Source: Sedimenticola sp. (lineage in GTDB: Bacteria > Pseudomonadota > Gammaproteobacteria > Chromatiales > Chromatiaceae). Taken from it: 64,000 nucleotides of DNA. The stretch spans positions 434,001 through 498,000 of the forward strand of contig JAMOLT010000010.1 of the NCBI GenBank assembly GCA_027068915.1, written 5' to 3'. The translations under genes were made by a program, and so were the position numbers. The notes below the pieces were generated by a model. That model made no database searches and was not told where the DNA came from. It saw only the letters and a list, made by a program, of their open reading frames with translations. Below, in pieces: positions 12,827 to 23,365 of this stretch (position 1 is the first letter of the stretch; the number at the start of each line of letters is the position of its first letter).

Positions 12827-13702
12827 ATGTCTGAACTGATTTATCTGAACGGCGAATTCATTCCCCAGGAAAACGCCTGTGTTTCTGTAATGGATCGCGG
12901 CTTCCTGTTTGGCGACGGCGTATACGAAGTGATTCCCGCCTACGCAGGGCAACCCTTCCGCCTCCGCGAGCACCTGCGGCGCCTCGACGCCAGCCTGGAG
13001 GGGATTCGCATGTCACCGCCCCTGGATGAGGATCAGTGGCGTGACATTTTGCAGCGGCTGCTGGCACAACGGGGCGATGCGGATCAGCAGATCTACCTGC
13101 AGATCACCCGCGGCGCCTATGGCAAGCGCCTGCACACCATCCCGGAAGACATAAACCCCACGGTAATGGCCTTCGCCACGGAGCTTGCCCGCCGCGATCC
13201 GGAACTGGTAAAACAGGGCATGAGCGTCATCACCCTGGATGACATCCGCTGGGATCGCTGCAACATCAAGGCGATTACCCTGCTGGCGAACATCCTCTCC
13301 CAGCAGCAGGCACGAGACGAGGGCGCCCAGGAGGCGATTCTGGTGCGCGACGGCCAAGCCAATGAAGGCACAGCCTCCAACCTGTTCATCGTCAAGGACA
13401 ATCTCATTATCACCCCCCCCAAGAGCCGGCATTTGCTGCCCGGCATCACCCGGGATCTGGTGCTGGAGCTAGCGAGGGACGCCGGTTTGCCCTATGCGGA
13501 AGCCAGTATCTCCGTGGAGGAGCTGGAAGCCGCGGAGGAGATCTGGATCACCAGCTCCACCAAGGAAGTAATGCCGGTCACCCGCCTCAACGGCCACCCG
13601 GTTGACAACGGGCATCCCGGCCCCATGTGGGAGAAGATGGACGCCTTGTACGCCGCGTGCAAGGCGCGCCTGCGTTTACGCAGCTCCTCGCCGGAGGATT
13701 GA
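12827..13702 (+). CDS. dat: D-amino acid aminotransferase (class IV PLP)
   Basis: YLNGEFIPQENACVSVMDRGFLFGDGVYEVIP. Confidence 0.9.
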   Translation: MSELIYLNGEFIPQENACVSVMDRGFLFGDGVYEVIPAYAGQPFRLREHLRRLDASLEGIRMSPPLDEDQWRDILQRLLAQRGDADQQIYLQITRGAYGKRLHTIPEDINPTVMAFATELARRDPELVKQGMSVITLDDIRWDRCNIKAITLLANILSQQQARDEGAQEAILVRDGQANEGTASNLFIVKDNLIITPPKSRHLLPGITRDLVLELARDAGLPYAEASISVEELEAAEEIWITSSTKEVMPVTRLNGHPVDNGHPGPMWEKMDALYAACKARLRLRSSSPED

Positions 13703-13703
13703 T

Positions 13704-13979
13704 ATGGCCGAACACAGAAAAGAACCCGCAGGCATGGCGTTTCCCTGCCACTTCCGCATCAAGGCCATGGGCCTGGACGAGGACGACTTCGACGCCCTGG
13801 TGGTGCAAATCGTCCGCCGCCACTGCCCGGATATTTCCGAAGGCGCGGTAAGCCTCAAGCCCAGCAAGAACGGAAAATATGTTTCCGTCACCGTGGACAT
13901 CGAAGCACAGAGCCGGGCGCATCTGGACGCCATCTACGACGATCTGACAGCCCATGACCGGGTGCTGATGCGCCTCTGA
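13704..13979 (+). CDS. ybeD: YbeD/DUF493 family protein
   Basis: [28 protein letters not shown]; between dat and lipB as in many gammaproteobacteria. Confidence 0.9.
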   Translation: MAEHRKEPAGMAFPCHFRIKAMGLDEDDFDALVVQIVRRHCPDISEGAVSLKPSKNGKYVSVTVDIEAQSRAHLDAIYDDLTAHDRVLMRL

Positions 13980-14614
13980 TGCAGCCGGTGATCCTGCGCT
14001 GGCTCGGTCTTCGGGACTATGAGCAGACCTGGCGGGAGATGCGCGCCTTCACCGACCGGCGCACCCCTCAAACGCTTTCAGAGATCTGGCTGCTGGAGCA
14101 TGCACCCGTGTTCACCCAGGGGCAGGCAGGCAAGGCCGAGCATATTCTCGACCCCGGCATCATCCCGGTAGTCCACAGCGACCGCGGCGGGCAGGTCACC
14201 TATCATGGCCCCGGCCAGCTGGTGATGTACCTGCTGCTGGATCTCAAGGCCGTCAACAAGGGCATTCGCGGCCTGGTCAGCTGTATGGAAGATACCGTCA
14301 TCCAGTTGCTCGCGGATCACGGCATCGAGGCGGCGGCAAGACCACAGGCCCCGGGCGTCTATGTGGACGAAAAAAAAATCGCCGCCCTGGGGCTGCGGGT
14401 GCGCAAGGGGTACACTTACCATGGCCTGGCGCTGAATCTGGACATGGATCTGGCACCTTTCGAACGCATTCATCCCTGCGGTCATGCGGGGCAGCAGGTG
14501 ACCCGGCTCAAGGATCTTGGCGTAGACCTGAAAGCATCGCAGGCCGGCAGCAAGCTGGCCGGCATTCTCTGCAGCCGCCTCAACCTGGAACCCCGATGGA
14601 ACGCCCATGACTGA
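13979..14614 (+). CDS. lipB: Lipoyl(octanoyl) transferase
   Basis: [27 protein letters not shown]. Confidence 0.97.
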   Translation: MQPVILRWLGLRDYEQTWREMRAFTDRRTPQTLSEIWLLEHAPVFTQGQAGKAEHILDPGIIPVVHSDRGGQVTYHGPGQLVMYLLLDLKAVNKGIRGLVSCMEDTVIQLLADHGIEAAARPQAPGVYVDEKKIAALGLRVRKGYTYHGLALNLDMDLAPFERIHPCGHAGQQVTRLKDLGVDLKASQAGSKLAGILCSRLNLEPRWNAHD

Positions 14615-15575
14615 CGACTACCGCGCACCTTCACGCAGCAAGAACAGCACCCATCAGCGGGGCAAGGACAAGCTCAGCCGCATTCCGGTGAAGGTGCAAG
14701 CCGCCACGGAGCTGCCCCGCAAGCCGGACTGGATTCGCGCCCGCGCTCCCCAGGGGCCGGGGGTCAGCCGCATCCGCAAGATCCTGCGGGAGCACAAGCT
14801 TTCCTCCGTCTGTGAAGAGGCTCAGTGCCCCAACCTGGGAGAGTGCTTCACCCACGGCACCGCCACCTTCATGATCATGGGCGACATATGCACCCGGCGC
14901 TGCCCCTTTTGCGATGTGGCCCATGGCCGCCCCGAACCCCTGGACGCGGACGAGCCCCGGCAACTGGCGCAGGCCATCCAGGAAATGGCCCTCAAGTATG
15001 TGGTGGTGACTTCCGTGGACAGGGATGACCTGAGGGACGGCGGCGCCGGTCACTACCGGGACTGCCTGCTTGCGATCCGCCAGCATACCCCGGAAACCAC
15101 CATCGAGATTCTGGTGCCGGATTTTCGCGGGCGCATGGAGATCGCCCTGGAGATCCTGGCGCAGGCGCCGCCCGACGTATTCAACCACAACCTGGAAACC
15201 GTGCCCCGCCTGTACCGCCAGTCCCGCCCGGGCGCGGATTATGCCTGGTCGCTAAAACTGCTGCAGGAATTCAAGGCCCGCCATCCCCGGCTGCCCACCA
15301 AATCCGGTATCATGCTGGGCTTGGGGGAGGAACCAGAAGAAGTGGAAGAGGTGATGAAGGATCTGAGAAGCCACGGCGTGGACATGCTCACCCTGGGACA
15401 ATATCTGCAACCGAGCCGGGAGCATCTGCCCGTTTCCCGCTTCGTTCCCCCGGAAGAATTCGAGCAGCTGCGGCAGCTGGGCGAATCCATGGGTTTTTCC
15501 AATGTGGCCAGCGGCCCCATGGTGCGCTCTTCCTACCATGCAGATCTGCAGGCAAACCCCATATTGAAACGATGA
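14607..15575 (+). CDS. lipA: Lipoyl synthase
   Basis: [13 protein letters not shown] and radical [16 protein letters not shown]. Confidence 0.98.
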   Translation: MTDDYRAPSRSKNSTHQRGKDKLSRIPVKVQAATELPRKPDWIRARAPQGPGVSRIRKILREHKLSSVCEEAQCPNLGECFTHGTATFMIMGDICTRRCPFCDVAHGRPEPLDADEPRQLAQAIQEMALKYVVVTSVDRDDLRDGGAGHYRDCLLAIRQHTPETTIEILVPDFRGRMEIALEILAQAPPDVFNHNLETVPRLYRQSRPGADYAWSLKLLQEFKARHPRLPTKSGIMLGLGEEPEEVEEVMKDLRSHGVDMLTLGQYLQPSREHLPVSRFVPPEEFEQLRQLGESMGFSNVASGPMVRSSYHADLQANPILKR

Positions 15576-15595
15576 AGCGGAGAACACATTTGCTC

Positions 15596-16621
15596 ATGGA
15601 TAAGATACATACAGTCCTGGTAACAGGCGGCGCCGGCTATATCGGCTCTCACACCAATGTGGAATTGCTCAAGGCCGGTTATGAGGTGATCGTGCTGGAC
15701 AACCTGAGCAACAGCCAGTACACAGCCATCGAGCGGGTCGAGGAGATCAGCGGCGGAAAAATCACCTTTATCGAAGCCGACTTGCGCAACAAAGACGATA
15801 CCCGGGCGGTATTCGGGAAACACGCCATCGATGCGGTCATCCACTTTGCCGGGCTGAAGGCGGTGGGGGAATCGGTAAACATTCCCATCCCCTACTACCA
15901 GAACAATATCGGCGGCACCCTCAACCTCCTGGAAGCCATGAACGATGCCGGGGTGAAGAACCTGGTGTTCAGCTCGTCAGCGACGGTCTATGGCGAACCG
16001 GCCTCTCTTCCCATTACAGAGGATTTTCCGGTTTCCGCCACCAATCCCTACGGGCGCTCCAAGCTCATCATCGAGGAAATGCTGGCGGACATCCACAAGT
16101 CGGACCCGCGCTGGAATATCGCCCGCTTACGCTACTTCAATCCCGTAGGCGCTCACGAAAGCGGCAGGATAGGCGAATCCCCCAATGATATTCCCAACAA
16201 CCTGATGCCCTATATCAGCCAGGTGGCGGTGGGCAAGCTGGAAGCCCTGTCGGTTTTCGGCAGCGACTATCCCACCGTGGACGGCACCGGGGTCAGGGAC
16301 TATATCCATGTCGTGGATCTGGCCAAGGGGCATATCAAGGCGCTGGAAAAACTGGCGGGCAACCCCGGATTGCTTACCTATAATCTCGGCACCGGGCAGG
16401 GCTATTCGGTACTGGAAATGGTGGCGGCCTTCGAGAAGGCCAGCGACCAGCCAGTGCCCTACCGGCTTGTACCCCGGCGCGAGGGTGATATCGCCACCTG
16501 TTATGCCGACCCCGGACTCGCCGCGCGGGAGTTGGGCTGGCGGGCGGAAAAAGGCATTGCGGAAATGTGCGAGGACAGCTGGCGCTGGCAATACAACAAT
16601 CCCCAGGGGTATGCCGAATAA
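15596..16621 (+). CDS. galE: UDP-glucose 4-epimerase
   Basis: [24 protein letters not shown] catalytic motif. Confidence 0.95.
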   Translation: MDKIHTVLVTGGAGYIGSHTNVELLKAGYEVIVLDNLSNSQYTAIERVEEISGGKITFIEADLRNKDDTRAVFGKHAIDAVIHFAGLKAVGESVNIPIPYYQNNIGGTLNLLEAMNDAGVKNLVFSSSATVYGEPASLPITEDFPVSATNPYGRSKLIIEEMLADIHKSDPRWNIARLRYFNPVGAHESGRIGESPNDIPNNLMPYISQVAVGKLEALSVFGSDYPTVDGTGVRDYIHVVDLAKGHIKALEKLAGNPGLLTYNLGTGQGYSVLEMVAAFEKASDQPVPYRLVPRREGDIATCYADPGLAARELGWRAEKGIAEMCEDSWRWQYNNPQGYAE

Positions 16622-16627
16622 CAGGCC

Positions 16628-16898
16628 CTAGTGTACTGCGTCGGAATTAAAGGCCCTTTCAGTGAGTCACAATGCGGCCAGATGCAAGGCGTACTCACAC
16701 AGGAAGGGCCGCCCCCTTTCAAGTGAGTACAACACCGCAGATGGCCGCATTGTGGCTCACCCGAAGGGAGCCCCCCAAAAGCGCCAGGACGGTGTTGGGG
16801 TACTTGCCAAGGGAGCAACCATTGCCTGCGCACCCCGCCTTGTCCTGGCACTTTTGGGGGGCTCTGAAAGAGCCTTTAATTCCGACGCAGTACACTAG
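16628..16898. repeat. MITE-like element, full copy, with nested hairpin arms
   Basis: 35-bp terminal inverted repeat CTAGTGTACTGCGTCGGAATTAAAGGC(C/T)CTTTCAG (34/35); inner arms GAGTCACAATGCGGCCA/TGGCCGCATTGTGGCTC and GAGCCCCCCAAAAGCGCCAGGAC/GTCCTGGCACTTTTGGGGGGCTC. Confidence 0.9.
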
Positions 16899-17929
16899 CC
16901 CGCATCCGGAAGATGCAGGTCATAGCGCTCCATCAGGTAGCACAGGCAGTCCTGGCGAATCACCGCCTCGTTTCTGGTGAGCATGGAAGGCATCACCGGG
17001 GTGCGCGTGCGCAGCTCACCATTTTCCACCGAAAAATAACGGGTGGCCACATCATGGTTTGCTTCGTTTTTCACCTCCAGGGGGATATCCAGGCCCTTGC
17101 CCACCCTGCCGAAACAGGTGCCTGCGGGAATCTCCCGGAAGTTCAACACCTCCAGATCATCCAGCAGGCACAGATCATAATTCTGGCAGCCGAAGCCAAA
17201 ACTGACTTCCGGAGGGATTTTCACGATAGCTACGGTGTGATAAAGATTCAGATCATGGGGTGAGATGGCATGCGCAGGGTGCTTCGCCAGGTGCAGGCAG
17301 GCGTCCAGATATTCACTGGCATGCTGCACGCCATGCACCTGGCCGACCTTACCGCATTCCAGGGTCACCGCGGGGCAGAGTTCGGTCATAGCCATGGACT
17401 GCACACCCTTGGGACGGGTGAAGTACACCACAGTGCGACTGAACATGGCCGCCAGATGCAGCGATTCCGTGCGCACCACATTGACGCAGGCATAGTGCGG
17501 GTTGAGGCCGGTGTTGTTGTGCACATCCACACTGGCGAAGACGCCCTTTTTCGCCATGGCATCGACGATGCTTTCCATCATGGCGTGCTCTGCGGTACGG
17601 GGCAGCTCACTGCCCGGCCAGACCCGGTTGTAGTCCGGCTGTCCCGCCAGTCTGCGCATGTTGACCGCCGCCGCCGAGGTATTGCCGATGAACAGGGACA
17701 GGGAGCGAGGCAGTTCCTGGTCACCGCCGCCCGGCCGGTATTTGCGCAGCAAATGGCGCACGGCTTCCCAGCCCACATCTTCGTTACCATGCATGAGTAC
17801 CGACATGAACAACGGCGCTTCCCGCCGTCCCTGCAGGTGAATCAGGGTGGGGCCACCGAGAAAGGCATGCAAATCCCTTGCAGGCAAATCCAGCAGTCCC
17901 TTGGGAAGTTCGCAAAGTTCAGCATACAT
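16895..17929 (-). CDS. Succinylglutamate desuccinylase/aspartoacylase-family zinc hydrolase (M14-like)
   Basis: VLMHGNEDVGWEAVRHLLRKY (HxxE type), SVDVHNNTGLNPHYACVN; start at MYAELCELPKG. Confidence 0.8.
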   Translation of the reverse strand: MYAELCELPKGLLDLPARDLHAFLGGPTLIHLQGRREAPLFMSVLMHGNEDVGWEAVRHLLRKYRPGGGDQELPRSLSLFIGNTSAAAVNMRRLAGQPDYNRVWPGSELPRTAEHAMMESIVDAMAKKGVFASVDVHNNTGLNPHYACVNVVRTESLHLAAMFSRTVVYFTRPKGVQSMAMTELCPAVTLECGKVGQVHGVQHASEYLDACLHLAKHPAHAISPHDLNLYHTVAIVKIPPEVSFGFGCQNYDLCLLDDLEVLNFREIPAGTCFGRVGKGLDIPLEVKNEANHDVATRYFSVENGELRTRTPVMPSMLTRNEAVIRQDCLCYLMERYDLHLPDAG

Positions 17930-17931
17930 AA

Positions 17932-19349
17932 TCAGATCTTCCAGGCAGAAACGGGCTGGGCGCTGTCCTGACGCATCCGGTAGGTGCGTACCATGGCAGG
18001 AAAATCCTTGCCGTTGCGGGAGATCCATTCGCGCTGCCAGCGGGCTCCGGTCTGGCGGCTGGCGGCGCGGGCTTCGATGATGTCCAGCCAGCGGTCGGCC
18101 TCCTGTGTGCCAATCCCCAGACGCAACAGCCCGGCCCGCGCCTGGGGAATGAGCTTTTGCAGACACAGGTCAGCAACACTGCCTTCCTGTCCGTCGAACC
18201 AGACGATCCGGGCGTCCAGCCCGCGGCAGGCGCTGCTGTAGAAATTCTCCTTGGCGTCGATGAAGGGCAGGCGGGCTTCCGCATCCTTTTCCATGGCCAT
18301 GAGTTCCTGGGTCAGCCCGAAATAAAATGCCGCATTGGCAATGACATCGAGTATGGAAGGGCCGCTCGGAATCACCCGGTGCTCGATGCGGATATGCGCC
18401 TTGCCGTTCTCTGAAATACCGACCAGCGGCCGGTTCCAGCGCCAGATGGTGCCGTTATGCAGGCGCAGGTGGGCCAGGGATTCCACCGGTTCATCCATGA
18501 GCTGGGGCAACAGCACCGGATAGCGGTCACGGTTGGCCTCGAAGCACTCCATGATGGAATGCTCCGCATAGCGCACGCCGAAGGTGACGCGCTTGGAATA
18601 ATCGCTGGCGCCCACAGCCACGGACTGCTCGAACAGGGGGATACGGGTTTCATCCCAGAGTTCATGCCCGAACAGAAAGGGCGAGTTGGCCGACAGGGCC
18701 ACCATGGGCGCGGAAATGATCTTGGAAAGGTTGTAGGCGCGGGCGGCCTGTTGCGGAGGAATCTTCAGATGAATCTGGAAGGAGGTGGTGGCCGCTTCCA
18801 GCATCACATCATCATGTTCCGCCACCAGATGCTCCCGGGCAAGAATGTCCAGGGCCAGGGGCTGGTCATTGCGCATGCGCAACACCTGCTCATTGAGCGC
18901 CTGATAACGCTGCATGGCGGAGATATTCTCCAGGCACAAGTCCGACTGCTGCACCGTAGGCAGGATGCCGATCATGAGCATGTGGGCCGCCTCCCGGTTC
19001 GCCGCCACCTCGCAGCGCTGCCAAAGCGCCGCCAGCTCCTCATGCATGTGATCAAACATGCCATCCGCAAAAGGCACGGGACAGGTATTGAGTTCCACAT
19101 TGAAAGTGGATAGCTCCGGCACCACCAGGGGATCATCCATATGCCGCAGAAAGGCCTGATTGACGGGAGAGGGAAGGCCCCGGTCGGTCACCAGCCAGGC
19201 TTCAATTTCACTGCCTGCCATGGCTTCTCCCTGGTCGAGAACACCATCCGCCATCCATTGTTCCAGCAGGGCGGTCTCTGCAATCACCCGATCCCGAAAA
19301 CGTTTGAAATCCTCCTCGGAAAAGCTGCTACGACTGATTTCCTGCCCCA

Positions 19350-19350
<1 letters not shown>
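17932..19350 (-). CDS. GCS2-type glutamate-cysteine ligase / carboxylate-amine ligase family protein
   Basis: GSEIEAWLVTDRGLPSPVN, STFNVELNTCPVP; GCS2-like fold. Confidence 0.7.
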
Positions 19351-20033
<683 letters not shown>

Positions 20034-21296
20034 CTACTTTTTCTTCATGGAGCTGAAGAACTCTGCATTGGTTTTGGTGGATTTGAGCTTGTCATACAGG
20101 AATTCCATGGCGGCCAGTTCGTCCATGGGATGCAGGATCTTGCGCAGTATCCAGATTTTCTGCAATTCGGCTGCAGGAATCAGCAGTTCCTCGCGGCGGG
20201 TGCCGGAGCGGTTGATGTTGATGGCGGGAAAGACGCGCTTCTCGGCGATGCGCCTGTCCAGGTGCACTTCCATGTTGCCGGTGCCCTTGAATTCCTCGTA
20301 AATCACGTCATCCATGCGTGAACCGGTTTCCACCAGGGCAGTTGCCAGAATGGTCAGGGAGCCACCCTCCTCCACATTTCGCGCCGCACCAAAGAATCGC
20401 TTGGGTTTCTGCAGGGCGTTGGCGTCCACGCCGCCGGTGAGTACCTTGCCGGAAGAGGGAATGACCGTATTATAGGCCCGCGCCAGACGAGTGATGGAAT
20501 CGAGGAGGATCACCACATCACGGTTGTGTTCCACCAGGCGCTTGGCCTTGGCGATGACCATCTCCGCCACCTGCACATGGCGGGCGGCAGGCTCATCGAA
20601 GGTGGAGGAGATGACCTCCGCCCTGGATACCGAGCGCGCCATTTCCGTGACCTCTTCGGGACGCTCATCAATGAGCAGAATGATTAGATACACTTCAGGA
20701 TGGTTGTTGGCGATGGACTGGGCGATGTTTTGCATCATCATGGTCTTGCCCGCCTTCGGTGGGGACACGATCAGCCCGCGCTGCCCCTTGCCCACGGGCG
20801 CCACCAGCTCGATGGTGCGTACAGTAATATCTTCGGTGCTGCCATTGCCCATTTCCAGATGCAGGGATTCATTGGGAAACAGGGGGGTAAAGTTCTCGAA
20901 CAGGATTTTGCTCTTGGCTGACTCCGGCTTGTCATAGTTGATCTCATCGATCTTCAGCAGGGCAAAATAGCGTTCATTGTCCTTGGGCGGGCGGATGGTA
21001 CCGGTAATGGTGTCTCCGGTACGCAGGGCGAAGCGCCGGATCTGGCTGGGAGAGACATAGATGTCATCCGGCCCGGCAAGATAGGACGAGTCTGCCGATC
21101 GGAGGAAGCCGAAACCGTCCTGCAGAATCTCCAGTACACCTCCGCCGTGAATGTCTTCACCTTTTTTGGCATGCGCCTTGAGAATGGAAAATATAAGGTC
21201 CTGCTTGCGGGAACGGCCTGTGCCCTGGATTTTCATGGATTGTGCCAGCTCGGAAAGAGCGGGGACCGGCATTTGCTTGAGATCGTTAAGATTCAT
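20034..21296 (-). CDS. rho: Transcription termination factor Rho
   Basis: [43 protein letters not shown]. Confidence 0.98.
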   Translation of the reverse strand: MNLNDLKQMPVPALSELAQSMKIQGTGRSRKQDLIFSILKAHAKKGEDIHGGGVLEILQDGFGFLRSADSSYLAGPDDIYVSPSQIRRFALRTGDTITGTIRPPKDNERYFALLKIDEINYDKPESAKSKILFENFTPLFPNESLHLEMGNGSTEDITVRTIELVAPVGKGQRGLIVSPPKAGKTMMMQNIAQSIANNHPEVYLIILLIDERPEEVTEMARSVSRAEVISSTFDEPAARHVQVAEMVIAKAKRLVEHNRDVVILLDSITRLARAYNTVIPSSGKVLTGGVDANALQKPKRFFGAARNVEEGGSLTILATALVETGSRMDDVIYEEFKGTGNMEVHLDRRIAEKRVFPAININRSGTRREELLIPAAELQKIWILRKILHPMDELAAMEFLYDKLKSTKTNAEFFSSMKKK

Positions 21297-21444
21297 GGGT
21301 ATTTGATTTAGAAGAGTTGAGAAAAGAAGGTTAAAAAAGCTCCCGGACAATGAATTACCGGGGAATCAGAAATTTTGTAATGACGTACCGACTGCAGTAT
21401 TGACGTGAGCGCCATGGCGAATATTGCCATGGCACCCTGAAAAT

Positions 21445-21771
21445 TCAGAGATTGCTGTCGATGAAGGCGGTAAGCTGGGATTTGGATACTGCTCCCACCT
21501 TGGTGGCTTCAATTTCGCCGTTTTTGAACAACATCAATGTCGGAATGCCCCGAATACCATATGCAGGCGGGGTATCTGGATTGTCGTCGATGTTCAGCTT
21601 GGCTATTTTCAGCTTGCCCTCATATTCAGCAGCGATTTCATCCAGCACGGGCGCAATCATTTTGCAGGGCCCACACCATTCGGCCCAGTAGTCTACCAGC
21701 ACGGGTACCTCTGCCTTTAGCACTTCCTGTTCGAAAGTGTCGTCCGCCAATTGAACGATTTTGTCACTCAC
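21445..21771 (-). CDS. trxA: Thioredoxin
   Basis: [25 protein letters not shown] active site. Confidence 0.97.
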   Translation of the reverse strand: MSDKIVQLADDTFEQEVLKAEVPVLVDYWAEWCGPCKMIAPVLDEIAAEYEGKLKIAKLNIDDNPDTPPAYGIRGIPTLMLFKNGEIEATKVGAVSKSQLTAFIDSNL

Positions 21772-22038
21772 TGACTATTTCTCCGGAAAAAATTAAAGTA
21801 AAGAATTTGCATCGTCTGAAGCAACGATGCCTTGATATGGATTCAATATGCGTATGTAAAAACTTCAAAGATGCAGTAGATGCGGGTCGCTTCCTGGCTT
21901 GATATTGCCAAAGAACCTGATCCGAAACGCCCCTATGTACGGATTTTGCCCTGACCGGGGTATGTTTTTCAAGTTTTTATTGCATTTGAGGCATGCTGGT
22001 CTACAGAAAAACTCTGTTTGCGGTATCCTTCCCCCGCT

Positions 22039-23331
22039 ATGAATGAAGAAAAACACCTTACAAACATACGTTTTGACAGCTTTGGCCTGTCAGAAGCCAT
22101 ACTTGTCGGCGTCAAGGATGCCGGCTTTGAGTATTGCACCCCCATACAGGCAGCAACCCTCCCTCCGGCTCTGGCCGGTCAGGATGTAGCCGGGCAGGCA
22201 CAAACAGGCACCGGCAAGACCGCAGCCTTCCTGCTGGCGGCGTTGCATCGCATGGAGGAGCACCCACCATCGGAAAAGCGGCGCCCCAACCAGCCCAGGG
22301 TATTGATCGTTGCACCTACCCGTGAGCTGGCGATCCAGATCGAGAGGGACGCAAGAGTGCTGGCCGGGCATACAGGACATAAGGTGCAGGTCGTGTACGG
22401 CGGCACTGGCTATGAATCCCAGCGCAATGCGGTAAAAGAAGGGGTGGATATACTCATCGGCACTCCCGGACGCCTTATTGATTACTTCAAACAGAAAATC
22501 TATGACCTGCAAGAGATCCAGGTGGTGGTGCTGGATGAAGCAGACCGCATGTTCGATCTCGGGTTCATCAAGGATATCCGGTTCCTGCTGCGCCGCTGTC
22601 CCCCACCGGACAAGCGCCTGGGGATGTTGTTCTCGGCAACCCTGTCTTTTCGGGTCAAGGAGCTTGCCTACGAGCATATGAACAACCCCAAGGCCATCGA
22701 AGTCGAGCCGGACAAGGTTACTGCCGATCGCATTGAGGAGCAGGGCTTCATGACCGCCAACGACGAGAAAATACCTTTGCTCATTGGCTTGCTTCGCCAT
22801 TGGCAAAATGCCAGAACCATCGTCTTCGTCAATACCAAACGCGCTGCTGACGAGGTCTGGGGGTTTCTGCAGGGCAACGGTATAGAGACTGCTGTGCTGT
22901 CTGGTGATGTACCGCAGAAAAAGCGCATGAGCCTGCTGAAGAAATTTACTGAAGGCGGTTTAGATGTGCTGGTGGCGACAGATGTCGCTGCGCGGGGCTT
23001 GCATATTCCGGACGTAACCCATGTCGTAAACTATGACTTGCCGGAAGATGCCGAGGATTATGTGCATCGAATCGGTCGCACTGGCCGGGCCGGGGCTGCT
23101 GGCAGCGCCATCAGCTTTGCCTGCGAAACCCATGCCTTTTCATTGCCGGATGTCGAGGCCTATATCGGCCACAGCATTCCCATGACCTCCGTCCCTGGAG
23201 AGCTGTTGGCAGAAGTGGATCCTTCCAGTCGTATCCGTATTCCACGCAAACCACGGCAAAACAACGGTCGCGGCAACAGGGGAAGAAGCAGCGACCAGAC
23301 CCGGCATTCAAGGAAACGTCGACAAGGATAA
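22039..23331 (+). CDS. rhlB: ATP-dependent RNA helicase RhlB
   Basis: AQTGTGKTAAF, VLDEADRMFDLGF (DEAD), HRIGRTGRAG. Confidence 0.93.
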   Translation: MNEEKHLTNIRFDSFGLSEAILVGVKDAGFEYCTPIQAATLPPALAGQDVAGQAQTGTGKTAAFLLAALHRMEEHPPSEKRRPNQPRVLIVAPTRELAIQIERDARVLAGHTGHKVQVVYGGTGYESQRNAVKEGVDILIGTPGRLIDYFKQKIYDLQEIQVVVLDEADRMFDLGFIKDIRFLLRRCPPPDKRLGMLFSATLSFRVKELAYEHMNNPKAIEVEPDKVTADRIEEQGFMTANDEKIPLLIGLLRHWQNARTIVFVNTKRAADEVWGFLQGNGIETAVLSGDVPQKKRMSLLKKFTEGGLDVLVATDVAARGLHIPDVTHVVNYDLPEDAEDYVHRIGRTGRAGAAGSAISFACETHAFSLPDVEAYIGHSIPMTSVPGELLAEVDPSSRIRIPRKPRQNNGRGNRGRSSDQTRHSRKRRQG

Positions 23332-23365
23332 TGTCTGGGGAGGAAACCCAGAAAGGAAGAAAAGT

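Noticed and set aside
16662-16898. 78-aa ORF MSHNAARCKAYSHRKG...
   Set aside because: Lies wholly inside the inverted-repeat element, and a similar peptide appears as an artefactual lon extension; treated as repeat-derived.
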